Source: Anaerolineales bacterium (GTDB lineage Bacteria; Chloroflexota; Anaerolineae; Anaerolineales; E44-bin32). Taken from it: a stretch of 64,000 nt of DNA. The stretch covers positions 16,193 through 80,192 of the forward strand of contig JAFGNH010000021.1 of the NCBI GenBank assembly GCA_016927115.1. Reading direction: 5' to 3'. Every line of letters starts with the position of its first letter. Within the stretch, counting starts at the first letter, position 1. Positions 54,946-63,843 of this stretch are shown here, one piece after another. The position numbers and the translations under genes were made by a program. The notes beneath the pieces are model-generated. The model made no database searches. It was not told the DNA's origin and was given only the letters and a program-made list of their open reading frames with translations.

Positions 54946-55019
54946 TCCGCGATGATAAGGAAAACCGGCAGCCCCCATCCGACGCCGTTCACGACCGGTT
55001 TTTTCACAGGAGGATTTGC

Positions 55020-55784
55020 ATGAAGGTAGCAGTCACAGGAAAAGGCGGGGTTGGTAAAACGACACTGGCATCAATGCTGGCTTACGGCGCGGCGGAAAGC
55101 GGAAAATCTGTGCTTGCTATCGACGCGGACCCGGCACCCTGCCTGGGTGCTGCTTTGGCTTTCCCGCCCGGTAAGCTCTCATCTCTCACACCCATCGCCG
55201 AGTTGGACCAGCTGATCGAGGAGCGCACAGGTGCCAAACCCGGCACCCCCGGCGGTTTCTTCAAGATCAACCCGCGAGTGGATGACCTGCCCGACCGTTT
55301 CTCCATCACTCATCGCGGAATCCGCCTGCTTGAAATGGGGGCAGTGAAAATGGGCGGCTCCGGCTGCATCTGCCCGGAAAGCGCCATCCTGCGCGCCCTG
55401 CTCACCCACATCCTTCTCTACCGTGATGAAATCGTTATCCTGGATCTATACGCCGGAGTGGAACACCTGGGCCGGGCAACCGCCGATGCGGTGGATGCCA
55501 TGCTGGTGGTGGTCGAACCCACCCGGCGCAGCCTTACTACGGCTGCCCAGATCAGACAGCTGGCAGAAGACATCCATCTTACCCGGTTGTTTCTTGTCGG
55601 TAATAAGGTTACCGGCCAGGATGACGTGGATTTTATCGAGCAGCACAATCCCGGGATCCCCCTGATCGGCACGATGCCGCTTTCCACACTCGTACAGCAG
55701 GCAGACCGCCAGGGGCAGGCACTCTACGACCTTGCGCCGGACCTCCGGGAGACAGCCGCACAGATCCTCGCCGACATCGCCTGA
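55020..55784 (+). CDS. Second CooC-type ATPase
   Basis: 254 residues from ATG 55020, which has AGGAGGA 6 bases upstream. P-loop VTGKGGVGKTTLASMLAYGA, IDADPAPCLGAALA, the CxC segment GGSGCICPESAIL near 115, and ILDLYAGVEHLGRATADAVD. This is a CooC/AcsF-type nickel ATPase and is distinct from the one at 51372. AcsF-like proteins act on acetyl-CoA synthase, so the two may divide the work between CooS and AcsB. It is the last gene of the Wood-Ljungdahl run, 74 bases after metVF. Confidence 0.88.
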   Translation: MKVAVTGKGGVGKTTLASMLAYGAAESGKSVLAIDADPAPCLGAALAFPPGKLSSLTPIAELDQLIEERTGAKPGTPGGFFKINPRVDDLPDRFSITHRGIRLLEMGAVKMGGSGCICPESAILRALLTHILLYRDEIVILDLYAGVEHLGRATADAVDAMLVVVEPTRRSLTTAAQIRQLAEDIHLTRLFLVGNKVTGQDDVDFIEQHNPGIPLIGTMPLSTLVQQADRQGQALYDLAPDLRETAAQILADIA

Positions 55785-55900
55785 CACACCTGTGAACCGA
55801 TTTTCCGCAACCGGGAGTGCAGAGTGTGGCGGACATGGATGCACAGGGCGGAAGGAAATACCCTCAACAGATTCACCACAAAAAAGGACACGCGCAGAGG

Positions 55901-56404
55901 CAAACCTGCCCGTTTCATAACGTGTTGGGGGAAATATCCACTGATAAAAATCGGTTCGTCGGATTATGTCATGCGGGCGGATTTGCCATCGCGGCGCGCA
56001 AGCCGGTGTGAACCTGAATATGACGGTTGTAATTTGCGGGGAATCGCCTGTGAAATCCCCTCCTGCGTGCCGTGGCAGGCGAAAAACGGCCGAATCGAAC
56101 GCAATGGGATATCGGGGCGTACCGAGGCGGGCGGGTTTGCCGGCGATACGTATGGGTCGGTGATGTTCCATATTTGGCGACTGTCATTTAGTGCCGAAAC
56201 GCCTTTGAAACCCGCACCCTACGGATCGCGGAAGGCTGGTAAACGGACACACCAGATGCAATGGGATACGGGACGTACCGAATCAGGCAGGTTTGATTTG
56301 CAGGGGCCGGTCTCACAATCGACGGGACAATCCGACCGATCGAGATTGTGATACGCACGGAGATAATGGCTGATCGCCGGTAAACCTGCCCGTTTCATAA
56401 CGCG
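55901..56404. repeat. Cluster of diverged intergenic repeats
   Basis: A 21-base unit (AAACCTGCCCGTTTCATAACG) occurs exactly at 55902-55922 and 56382-56402. The complementary motif appears as GGGCGGATTTGCC (55975-55987), GGGCGGGTTTGCC (56129-56141) and GGCAGGTTTG (56286-56295). GCAATGGGATA with CGTACCGA downstream occurs at 56101-56125 and 56258-56281. CACAATC (56314-56320) and GATTGTG (56344-56350) form a hairpin. No gene is seen in 55785-56493. Confidence 0.6.
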
Positions 56405-56493
56405 ACAGGAGATAATCCCATCGCCCGGTTGACACTTCGAGCGCCAAACCCATATTCATTGTATGATATCAACAGCATACAGAGGGGTGAACG

Positions 56494-56889
56494 GTGCACC
56501 GAATACAGCTCCTGCTCCTTGCTTTTCTGCCCCTGTTCCTCTTTTCCTGCGTTCCCGCAGCAGATGTAATAGCTCCCAACAGTAAACCCCTGCCCGATTT
56601 TATCCTGGGCACATGGTATGGAATCCTCGCTGTTGAAGATATTCATGAGGAGTATGACCAGGAATTTTTTGTGGAATTTGTTGATAAGGACAGTCTCACA
56701 TTCCAGATGATCTCCCCCTACAGTGGATTCGAGGATACGTTTTTCTATCAGTTCACCGATGAAAAGACATTGCTGGTGGAAAATGAACGGGCAGGGGGCG
56801 GCACATGGCAGGTAACCAGAATGGGCCATCAGCTGCAGATAAGTATCTGGTCGGAAAACAGCTGTGTTTTGTTCACAAGAGTGGAATAA
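56494..56889 (+). CDS. Small lipoprotein of unknown function
   Basis: 131 residues from GTG 56494. A lipoprotein signal peptide (LLLLAFLPLFLFSC, Cys 19) is followed by about 110 beta-rich residues (ILGTWYGILAV, DQEFFVEFVDKDSLTFQMI, KTLLVENER, GTWQVTRMG). The GTWYGILAV start and size resemble small beta-barrel or lipocalin-like proteins, but I do not recognise a family. AGAGGGG lies 7 bases before the GTG. A promoter-like TTGACA (56429-56434) is upstream, in the last part of the repeat region. Not part of the CODH operon. Confidence 0.65.
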   Translation: MHRIQLLLLAFLPLFLFSCVPAADVIAPNSKPLPDFILGTWYGILAVEDIHEEYDQEFFVEFVDKDSLTFQMISPYSGFEDTFFYQFTDEKTLLVENERAGGGTWQVTRMGHQLQISIWSENSCVLFTRVE

Positions 56890-57043
56890 ACCGGAATCAT
56901 TGTTCCGCGGCAAGCAGCGGAGGATCAGGCACTGATCCTGGTAATTCCTCCACGCAATCGGTAGAATTAATCCTGTCTATAATCCTTCCCGGGTACAATA
57001 TCATACAATACAAACCTGATTTTCTCACTCCATGGAGGACACC

Positions 57044-57394
57044 ATGAATATTGTGCATTATTCCGATATCGACGGAAAACACTTCGAAGGCGATTCGGTT
57101 CAGGGCATTACCGGGCGGGTGTTGATCGGAGAAGACGACGGCGCGCCCAATTTCGTCATGCGCCTGTTCGAAGTCGAACCAGGCGGCTACTCCCCGCAGC
57201 ACAGCCACGACTGGGAACATGAAATCTTCATCCACCAGGGCGAAGGTGCCGTGTTCTTCGAAGGGAAAAGCTACCCGGTCCGTGCAGGAAGTGCCATATT
57301 TGTCCCGCCCAACAAGGAACATCAAATTCGGAACACCGGTGATGGAACACTTACCTTCCTGTGTCTGATCCCGGCCGGCCCGCCGGAGCTCTGA
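57044..57394 (+). CDS. Single-domain cupin protein
   Basis: 116 residues from ATG 57044 with GGAGG 5 bases upstream. One cupin barrel: the first motif is QHSHDWEHEIFIHQGEG and the second PPNKEHQIRNTGD. The His, His, Glu and His metal ligands are all there, so the protein probably binds a divalent metal. Proteins of this type include dioxygenases, isomerases and sensors, and the activity cannot be told. The AOR-family gene follows 177 bases downstream on the same strand. Confidence 0.87.
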   Translation: MNIVHYSDIDGKHFEGDSVQGITGRVLIGEDDGAPNFVMRLFEVEPGGYSPQHSHDWEHEIFIHQGEGAVFFEGKSYPVRAGSAIFVPPNKEHQIRNTGDGTLTFLCLIPAGPPEL

Positions 57395-57570
57395 TCCGGT
57401 TCTTCAACCTGCTCAGCCGGAAAGGATACTCTGCAAATCTCCAGGTGACAGATGGATGATGCCAACGCAGCCAGCTTCTGTTATGATGAAAGTATCTCGG
57501 CGCAGATCTCAGCGCACTTCGCGAAGGATTGAGCGTACTACCAACCCCGAATATCAATGGAGGATCATGT

Positions 57571-59730
57571 ATGGCCATCAGTCTCGAAGAAATCCGAACC
57601 GCACACCGTACCCTGAGCGACTACACCTATGAATTGCGACCGGTAGAGCGCGGTTACAACAACCGCACCCTGTATATCAATCTGGAGAACCAGGCAATAC
57701 TGGAGAAGCCGGTCACCGAACAGATGAAGAAGCTTTTCACCGGTGGGCGCGGGTTCGCACTCTGGCTGCTGTGGCAGGCAGTGGAAGCGGATACTAAATG
57801 GGACGATCCCCGTAATGAACTGATCCTGGCGAACGGCCCTATCAACGGAATCACCGCTTATCCCGGTACAGGGAAAACGACAGCTGTCACCATATCCCCC
57901 CTCACTCATTCTGTTGTCGACAGCAACGGCGGTGGTTTTTTCGGGCCGTACCTGAAGTTCTCCGGATTCGACGCCCTCGAAATTCAGGGTAAAGCCGAAA
58001 AGGATGTCATTATCGTCATCAACGGTGATGAGGGTTGGGTACGTGTTGACGAAGCACCGCTGGAGGCACTCAATACCCATGTGGTTGCTGAACAGCTTAC
58101 ACGAATGTACGCAAACGATGAACGAGACCAGCGCAACATTTCAGTGGTATCCACAGGGGAAGGTGCTGATCACGTACTCTACAGCGGCCTCAACCTGAGC
58201 TGGTACGATCCAGCACGCAAGAGTGTGCGCGTAAAACAGGCTGCTCGAGGCGGCTGCGGCCGGGTGATGCGCGACAAACGCATCAAAGCCATCGTTGTGA
58301 AATTCAGCGGGCTGAAAGCCGACAGCAACAATGCAGCTGATTTTGACCTGGTGAAAAAAGCCGGGCGCCGTATCAACAAGGAAATCAAGGAGCTCGACAG
58401 CTCCCAGAATAACATGCGTGCTCTGGGCACAGCCCACCTGGTTGAGATCATGGACCACTTCGACCTGCTGCCCACGCACAACTACCGCTACGGCGGCCAC
58501 CCGGATGTGGAACAAATCAACACCGATATCTGGCTCGAAAGTTTCACCCAGGACATGGTCGACGGGTGCTGGCTGGGCTGCTCCCTGTCCTGCTCTCACG
58601 CCATGGACCACTTCCACCTCAAGACCGGGCCCTACAAGGGAGAAGCTGTTCTCAACGACGGCCCGGAATATGAGACCATCGCCGGACTGGGCAGTAATGT
58701 CGGCATCTTTAACCCCCACGCCATCGGTGAACTGGGCTTTTATTGCGATACCTACGGCATCGACACCATCAGCTTCGCCGACTCACTTGCCTTCGTGATG
58801 GAATGCTTCGAGGAAGGCATCCTCACTACAGAACACACCGGTGGATTGAACCTCAACTGGGGCAGCATCGAAGACAGCCTTACGCTGCTGCACCAGATGG
58901 CTCGCGGCGAGGGATTTGGCCGGATTATCGGCCAGGGCGTGCGGGCAATGAAACGCATTTTCGCTGAAGAGTACGGCGCCGATCCCGCCTTTCTTCAGGA
59001 TATCGGCATGGAAATGAAGGGCATGGAAGTCTCGGAATATGTCACCAAGGAATCGATCGCCCAGCAGGGTGGCTACGGCATGGCCCTCAAGGGTGCCCAG
59101 CATGATGAGGCCTGGCTGATTTTCATGGACCAGGTCAACAAGCAGCTGCCCACTTTCGAAGCCAAGGCTGAAGCGCTTTACTATTTCCCGATGTGGCGCA
59201 CCTGGTTCAGCCTGCACGGCCTGTGTAAATTGCCGTGGAATGACATCACACCCGAAGGAAATTCAGAAACAGCGGAACCCAATAAAGTGCCTGAGCATGT
59301 TGAAAACTACACCTGGCTGTACGAGGGTGTGATCGGTGAAAAAGTCACCGGCGAAAATCTGATCACGCAATCCGAGCGTGTCTACCAGCTGCAGCGTATT
59401 TTCAACCTGCGCCTGGGATTCGGCACACGCGAGCACGACTACCCGCCGTACCGTGCCATGGGCCCGGTAACTGCTGACGAATATGAATCACGGGCTGAAC
59501 GCTATGATACTCAGCTGAAAGAGCTGGTTGGGATCGATCCGGCCGGCCTGTCTACGCAGGAAAAAATGGCAAAACTCCGTTCCTATCGGGAAGACCAATA
59601 CGAACAGTTGATAAATGCCGTTTACGAACGCCGGGGCTGGAACACTAATGGGGTGCCGAAACTTGAGACCCTGAAAAGATTGGGCATAAACCTGCCTGAG
59701 CTGCTGGAGGTTGTCAAACCGCACCAGTAG
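57571..59730 (+). CDS. Aldehyde ferredoxin oxidoreductase family enzyme (tungsten or molybdenum)
   Basis: 719 residues from ATG 57571, chosen because GGAGG is 7 bases upstream. Domains: AOR-N (FTGGRGFALWLLWQA, LILANGPINGITAYPGTGKT, NGGGFFGPYLKFSGFDALEIQG) and AOR-C. The 4Fe-4S site has Cys 333, 337 and 341 (DGCWLGCSLSCSH, spaced CX3CX3C rather than the CX2CX3C of the archaeal enzyme) and Cys 552 (HGLCKLPWNDI). It would interconvert carboxylic acids and aldehydes with ferredoxin, fitting acetogenic metabolism. Benzoyl-CoA-reductase-type and other AOR relatives share the fold, so the substrate is open. A strong terminator follows. Confidence 0.88.
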   Translation: MAISLEEIRTAHRTLSDYTYELRPVERGYNNRTLYINLENQAILEKPVTEQMKKLFTGGRGFALWLLWQAVEADTKWDDPRNELILANGPINGITAYPGTGKTTAVTISPLTHSVVDSNGGGFFGPYLKFSGFDALEIQGKAEKDVIIVINGDEGWVRVDEAPLEALNTHVVAEQLTRMYANDERDQRNISVVSTGEGADHVLYSGLNLSWYDPARKSVRVKQAARGGCGRVMRDKRIKAIVVKFSGLKADSNNAADFDLVKKAGRRINKEIKELDSSQNNMRALGTAHLVEIMDHFDLLPTHNYRYGGHPDVEQINTDIWLESFTQDMVDGCWLGCSLSCSHAMDHFHLKTGPYKGEAVLNDGPEYETIAGLGSNVGIFNPHAIGELGFYCDTYGIDTISFADSLAFVMECFEEGILTTEHTGGLNLNWGSIEDSLTLLHQMARGEGFGRIIGQGVRAMKRIFAEEYGADPAFLQDIGMEMKGMEVSEYVTKESIAQQGGYGMALKGAQHDEAWLIFMDQVNKQLPTFEAKAEALYYFPMWRTWFSLHGLCKLPWNDITPEGNSETAEPNKVPEHVENYTWLYEGVIGEKVTGENLITQSERVYQLQRIFNLRLGFGTREHDYPPYRAMGPVTADEYESRAERYDTQLKELVGIDPAGLSTQEKMAKLRSYREDQYEQLINAVYERRGWNTNGVPKLETLKRLGINLPELLEVVKPHQ

Positions 59731-59812
59731 ACAACGATCATTGGATTTGCTCTTCAGTGTATGCGGAAACAGAACGCAAGCAAGATCTGATCGATACTAA
59801 AAAGGATACCCG

Positions 59813-59844
59813 GGGCTGGACCTAAAGGTACCAGCCCTTTTTTT
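59813..59844 (+). terminator. Rho-independent terminator after the AOR-family gene
   Basis: GGGCTGG (59813-59819) pairs with CCAGCCC (59831-59837), the ACC and GGT next to the loop extend the stem, and a run of seven T follows. Confidence 0.9.
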
Positions 59845-60095
59845 CGCCGGAGATTGCTATCGCCTGAAGAGGATCCATTCAGCCCGCTGAGCTATAGGCA
59901 GATTGCCACGCTAACTCGCGCCAACACCGATGTCTGTATCGCCGGGTTGTTGTCTCAGAAAACTGAATTTTGACAGCAGCTGGTGATTATGGAAATGTTT
60001 GCTATATTCCCGGCCAATACTTTCGAGAAGCAAGGGGTGGATTCTTCTCCGGCCATTAGAACACTGGCAGCCAGACTCGACGTACACATTGCTGT
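59845..60095. other. Intergenic stretch between convergent genes
   Basis: About 250 bases. No gene is supported. A tRNA-like string near 59870-59905 on the minus strand does not fold as a tRNA. Confidence 0.35.
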
Positions 60096-60416
60096 TCAGG
60101 AGAGCTCTTTCGCCAGTTTCAGATAACTGCGCCGGTATGCATCAAAAGCTTTCCTGCCATCCTTTGTAAGCGCTGCAGATGTGTTCGGATAACTTCCCTT
60201 GAAAGTTTTCGTGATCTGCAGATAGCCTTCCTTCTCCAGTTTTTTCAACTGGGCAGACAGGTTTCCCTTGCTCAAACCTGTGGCCATACTCAAGTATTTA
60301 AAATCAGCGCTTTCACAGGCCCACAGCACAGCCATGATGGCAAGCCGCGCCGGTTCATGGATCATACGGTCGAAGGAGTACAGGTCATCTATCTTTTCAG
60401 GCATGGGACCCTGCAT
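60096..60416 (-). CDS. Winged-helix transcriptional regulator
   Basis: About 106 residues from ATG 60416. A winged helix-turn-helix is visible: FDRMIHEPARLAIMAVLWAC, FKYLSMATGLSKGNLSAQLK, KLEKEGYLQITKTFKG then SAALTKDGRKAFDAYR. This matches the HTH_34/PF13601 class of MarR/ArsR-like proteins. It overlaps the stop of the membrane-protein gene upstream by 20 bases, so they are one transcript, and it probably regulates that gene or itself. A palindrome over the operon's promoter (61138-61160) is a candidate operator. The ligand is unknown. Confidence 0.83.
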   Translation of the reverse strand: MQGPMPEKIDDLYSFDRMIHEPARLAIMAVLWACESADFKYLSMATGLSKGNLSAQLKKLEKEGYLQITKTFKGSYPNTSAALTKDGRKAFDAYRRSYLKLAKELS

Positions 60417-61077
60417 CTTTCTGACGCCATGCCTGCAGCAGCGCCAGCCCGCCTCCGATACACAGAAGCAATCCCCAACCAATACCAAAACCCAATGCCG
60501 GGCCGGGAAATGTAGAAAAAGGAAACCGGATTAACAGAGCGGAATAAACACTTCCGATAATTGCCTCCCATTTCAACCTGGCCAGGTCATACCGCCTGCC
60601 AAAAGCATACAGCGGCCAGGCCGTCCCCAACCCCGCACCAAGCCAGATCCAGCGCCATACCACCTCAACCTGTTGGTCATCCCTGCCTGCCAGCAAAATT
60701 CCAACAGCCACTGCTGTAAAAAAAATCAGCACAGCAGCGAGTGAATCAGCAAACGGAACCACACGACGGGCAGGCTGAACCTCACCAGTCTCCGCCCATA
60801 GGAATCTTCTCCGCAGGTACCTGATCAGTAAATGAATGAGAGCAAGTAAGGCAATAGGAGAAAACAGAAATAACAGCACCGCAAGCCACGAGGTGTCGAT
60901 ACCGCCTGTTTGTTTGATCCGCAGAACAAAACGCAGCCATTCTGGCTGGAACCCAAGCCAGATTAATCCTGTAAGTGCCAGCAGATATAATCCAATTTGA
61001 ATTTCTCTCAACCCATCCTTGAACTCATACTGTTTTGTTGATCGAATCAAGCCTTCAAGTGAGCTGCCGTTATCCAT
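60397..61077 (-). CDS. Multi-pass membrane protein paired with the regulator
   Basis: 226 residues with about six membrane helices (LYLLALTGLIWLG, LAVLLFLFSPIALLALI, VLIFFTAVAVGILLAG, IWLGAGLGTAWPLYAFG, LGFGIGWGLLLCIGG). The ATG at 61077 has GGAGG 6 bases upstream. No family is recognised with confidence; it resembles proteins encoded next to PF13601 regulators. Its start lies behind a strong minus-strand promoter at 61112-61140. Function unknown. Confidence 0.7.
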   Translation of the reverse strand: MDNGSSLEGLIRSTKQYEFKDGLREIQIGLYLLALTGLIWLGFQPEWLRFVLRIKQTGGIDTSWLAVLLFLFSPIALLALIHLLIRYLRRRFLWAETGEVQPARRVVPFADSLAAVLIFFTAVAVGILLAGRDDQQVEVVWRWIWLGAGLGTAWPLYAFGRRYDLARLKWEAIIGSVYSALLIRFPFSTFPGPALGFGIGWGLLLCIGGGLALLQAWRQKDAGSHA

Positions 61078-61111
61078 CAGCTGCCTCCTGTATTATCTGG
61101 AATGCACCTGG

Positions 61112-61140
61112 ATTATCGCATATTTGGTTTACTTTGTCAA
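61112..61140 (-). promoter_or_regulatory. Promoter of the regulator/membrane-protein pair, with a possible operator
   Basis: Minus strand: TTGACA (61140-61135), 17-base spacer, GATAAT (61117-61112). CAACT (61138-61142) and AGTTG (61156-61160) form an inverted repeat that overlaps the -35, so it could be the regulator's own site. Confidence 0.7.
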
Positions 61141-61283
61141 CTAGTTTATATTTCAAGTTGATTAATCCGCAGTGCTGCCGGGGAGGGGATTATGTCAAAA
61201 GCAAGCTGAAGCAAACCTCCGTGAGAAAACAGACTGTTCGCCCAATCCTTTACCAACCCGCACGGGTAGCGTACAATTCGTCC

Positions 61284-61964
61284 ATGCCAAACCAGCAAAA
61301 AACGATCCAATATCCTCGTCGCCACCTGATCCGATGGCCGCTGAAACTGGTCGCCCGGTTGGCGGTAAAATTCCTGATCAAACTCAGGATCGAAAATATT
61401 GAAAACCTTCCCAAAGAAGGCCCCCTGATGCTGGTCGGCAACCATTTCGCCTTTGTTGATTTTGTAATCATACTGGCGAAAACGCCCTGGCTGGTAGAAG
61501 TGCTCGGTGACTATGAAATGCCGAATGTGCCCGGCTACCTCAAGTGGATCCCCCGCGCATGGGGAGCGCTGCCGGTTAACCAGGGAATCGCCTCACGTCA
61601 TTCCCTGCGGGCGGCACAGCAGGTGCTTGAACAAAACGGCTTTGTGATGGTTTTCCCGGAAGGACGGCTCGCTGATCGCCCGAAAAATCCTGTTCTCTCG
61701 GAAGGAAATCCCGGTGCAGCCTATATCGCCCTGCGCAGCGGCCCCCCCATCCTCCCCATCGGCTTCGATGGCACTTACGATATCTTCCCCTCGCTGGCAA
61801 AAGGCAGGAGGGCCAATGTAACCGTGCGTATTGGCGAACCCTTCGGCCCATTCCACCTGGAAGCTGGCCAAAACCGCCAGGAGCGTATAAATGAAGTGCA
61901 CGAGATCATCATGAAAAAGATCGCGGCGCTCCTTCCACCTGAGCGCCGCGGGGTCTACAGCTGA
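61284..61964 (+). CDS. plsC: 1-acyl-glycerol-3-phosphate acyltransferase (PlsC family)
   Basis: About 226 residues from ATG 61284; the frame is open further upstream but that part overlaps the minus-strand promoter and looks non-coding. Catalytic motif NHFAFVD (N-H-x4-D) in GNHFAFVDFVIILAKTPW, then RGIG-like GALPVNQGIASRHSLR, and the acyl-acceptor motif VFPEGRLADRP. An N-terminal hydrophobic stretch (WPLKLVARLAVKFLIKL) attaches it to the membrane. It adds the second acyl chain in phospholipid synthesis, or acts on another lyso-lipid. The gene begins beside the divergent membrane-protein operon. Confidence 0.87.
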   Translation: MPNQQKTIQYPRRHLIRWPLKLVARLAVKFLIKLRIENIENLPKEGPLMLVGNHFAFVDFVIILAKTPWLVEVLGDYEMPNVPGYLKWIPRAWGALPVNQGIASRHSLRAAQQVLEQNGFVMVFPEGRLADRPKNPVLSEGNPGAAYIALRSGPPILPIGFDGTYDIFPSLAKGRRANVTVRIGEPFGPFHLEAGQNRQERINEVHEIIMKKIAALLPPERRGVYS

Positions 61965-62013
61965 TCTGGCCGACAATCCTGACCCGGCCAGTTATCCACC
62001 TTTGAATTGATAA

Positions 62014-62994
62014 TCAGGAGACATTCTCCCCTTCCGGCTCCTCTTCCTCGGGTTTTTCGGATTCCGGTTCCTCGCCAACATCCTCTGCCTGACCAGATCC
62101 TTTACGCTCTTCCTTATCTTCCCAGTGCAGATCGACGATCTTGTAGCTGTCGGGCCTCGGTGAGAAATACGGCAGCTTGATGACTTCGTACTTGACAAGC
62201 AGGACCAGCACGCCAACCACAAACATGATTGCTGATATCACGCGCGAGTAACTGAGATCCGTTCCTGGAATACGTGGCTGATCCGGCCGGAAAAATTCAA
62301 GCATCACCCTGCCAAAACCCGCCAGCACAAGCCATCCGGCGAACATGGTTCCCGGTTTGATCTGCTTCTTGTAGCGGCGGCTGAGTGTCATCAGCAATCC
62401 GGCGGCAAAATAATTCCACAGCATTTCATAGGCGAACGCGGGATGGAACCGTGTGGTTTCCACCGGATAGAGGTTCAGATTGCTCCACTGAGGCAGCCTG
62501 TGTATGGCATCAATCTTGATGCCCCACGGCAGGTCTGTTGGTTGACCGTATAATTCCTGGTTGATGAAGTTGGCCGGCCGGCCAAATGCCTGTGCAATCA
62601 ACAGTGCCGGAGCTGCGCTATCCAGCAGGAGGCGCATATCAAGCCCGTACTTTTTCACCAGCAAATATGCAGCGATCAGGCCGAAAACGACAGCTCCATA
62701 GATATGCAGGCCACCTTCCGGAATCGCCAGGATGGAAATCGGGTTATTCAGGTACCGGGTGCCGCCGCCGGCGATATCATTGACAACGTACCAGATGCGC
62801 GCCCCAATCACACCGACAGGAAGCAGCCACACCATCATATCCCAGATATAGTCCGGGTTTTCCCCATATCGCTTCATTTCGAAGGCGCCCACCCAGGCAC
62901 CTACCATCGCGGCACTGGCCACAAACAGACCATACCAGCGTAAAGCAAGGGTGAATGAGCCGATATCAAATGAAAAAATAACTGGATCTATCAT
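62014..62994 (-). CDS. lgt: Prolipoprotein diacylglyceryl transferase
   Basis: 326 residues. About seven membrane helices with the canonical Lgt motifs: GGLHIYGAVVFG, the signature AFGRPANFINQELYGQPT and RFHPAFAYEMLWN. It attaches diacylglycerol to the lipobox Cys of lipoproteins, of which at least four are encoded in this window (ThiB, BtuF and two unknown). The C-terminal 55 residues are a charged Glu-rich tail (for example EEPESEKPEEEEPEGENVS), which is unusual for Lgt. This is the likely working copy; the one at 34962 is diverged. Confidence 0.92.
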   Translation of the reverse strand: MIDPVIFSFDIGSFTLALRWYGLFVASAAMVGAWVGAFEMKRYGENPDYIWDMMVWLLPVGVIGARIWYVVNDIAGGGTRYLNNPISILAIPEGGLHIYGAVVFGLIAAYLLVKKYGLDMRLLLDSAAPALLIAQAFGRPANFINQELYGQPTDLPWGIKIDAIHRLPQWSNLNLYPVETTRFHPAFAYEMLWNYFAAGLLMTLSRRYKKQIKPGTMFAGWLVLAGFGRVMLEFFRPDQPRIPGTDLSYSRVISAIMFVVGVLVLLVKYEVIKLPYFSPRPDSYKIVDLHWEDKEERKGSGQAEDVGEEPESEKPEEEEPEGENVS

Positions 62995-63162
62995 GAAGCC
63001 ACTCCTCTATTCCTTTTATCAACAGCTGTTCAAAACTCTTTTCCGGTTCAAGGAACAGACAACACGTGCTGCCGCTCTTGAACTGCTCTATTGTACTCCC
63101 CGGATATCTTTCAACAATAGCACCAGCAGGTCAATGTTACTTCAACCTGATCGTGCTTCTTT

Positions 63163-63843
63163 TCAGACATCCTGCTCACCCGGTGCCTTCCAGTAAGGCA
63201 CACCGGATACCAGCTTCGCGGCCTCTCCATAAAGATGACCATACGAAGCATATTCAACGAGTCTTCCGGTCAACCCATTAGTAATTTCCACTTCTGTGAT
63301 GGAGCAATTCATTACCGGACGATTTTGCAGCCACTCAAGCGTGATATTTGGGCATAGTCCGGGAAGTGCCAGGTTGATCACGCCCCCATGTGTGACAATA
63401 ACATGAATACCTTCTCCACTGTGAGAAAGAACCTCCTGGTAGCCTGTTTTCATCCTGTTATAGAGTGTCTGGTAATCTTCGCCGCCTGGAAAGGCGACAT
63501 CAGATCTCCCCGCATACCACTGATCTACAATCCCCCGATGGAATTCCCATCCCGTTTCAAGATCTTCAGTCCCCTCCAGATCACCAACATCCACTTCTCG
63601 GAACTCTTCCAGAACCTGAACTGGCAGGCCGAATGGATTTGCAATAATCTCCGCTGTTTCGATAGTCCGCTTGAGAGGAGAAGCATACACAGAAACAATC
63701 GGCTGGCTGCGCAGATACTCTGCCGTCTGTTGAGCCTGCAGCCGCCCCTTTTCCGTCAGAGAATAATCTATTTTTCTGCAGGAAAACTCTTTAGTCAGGT
63801 TGGCTTTGTTTTCCGCGTGTCGTACCAGTAGAAAGCGATTCAT
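63163..63843 (-). CDS. Histidine phosphatase family protein
   Basis: 226 residues. RHAENKANLT (Arg 8, His 9) is the phosphohistidine motif; SPLKRTIETAEII, the acid residue in LEEFREVDVGDLEG and VIVTHGGVIN complete the site. The family includes phosphoglycerate mutases and alpha-ribazole phosphatase (CobC); the cobamide genes are about 25 kb away, so CobC is possible but not supported by position. GGAG lies 7 bases before the ATG at 63843. Confidence 0.85.
   Translation of the reverse strand: MNRFLLVRHAENKANLTKEFSCRKIDYSLTEKGRLQAQQTAEYLRSQPIVSVYASPLKRTIETAEIIANPFGLPVQVLEEFREVDVGDLEGTEDLETGWEFHRGIVDQWYAGRSDVAFPGGEDYQTLYNRMKTGYQEVLSHSGEGIHVIVTHGGVINLALPGLCPNITLEWLQNRPVMNCSITEVEITNGLTGRLVEYASYGHLYGEAAKLVSGVPYWKAPGEQDV

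Noticed and set aside
54265..54978. Minus-strand frame opposite metVF
   Set aside because: Shadow frame in codon-biased coding sequence.
55817..56351. Short plus-strand frames inside the repeat cluster
   Set aside because: They follow the repeat sequence and lack ribosome sites and families.
55901..56404. CRISPR array
   Set aside because: Only two exact copies, 480 bases apart, with diverged and inverted copies between them; spacing and orientation do not fit.
59870..59905. tRNA-like string on the minus strand (TATAGCTCAGCGGGC and following bases)
   Set aside because: The D arm resembles a tRNA but the other stems do not form and no T-loop is present. It may be a remnant but cannot be supported.
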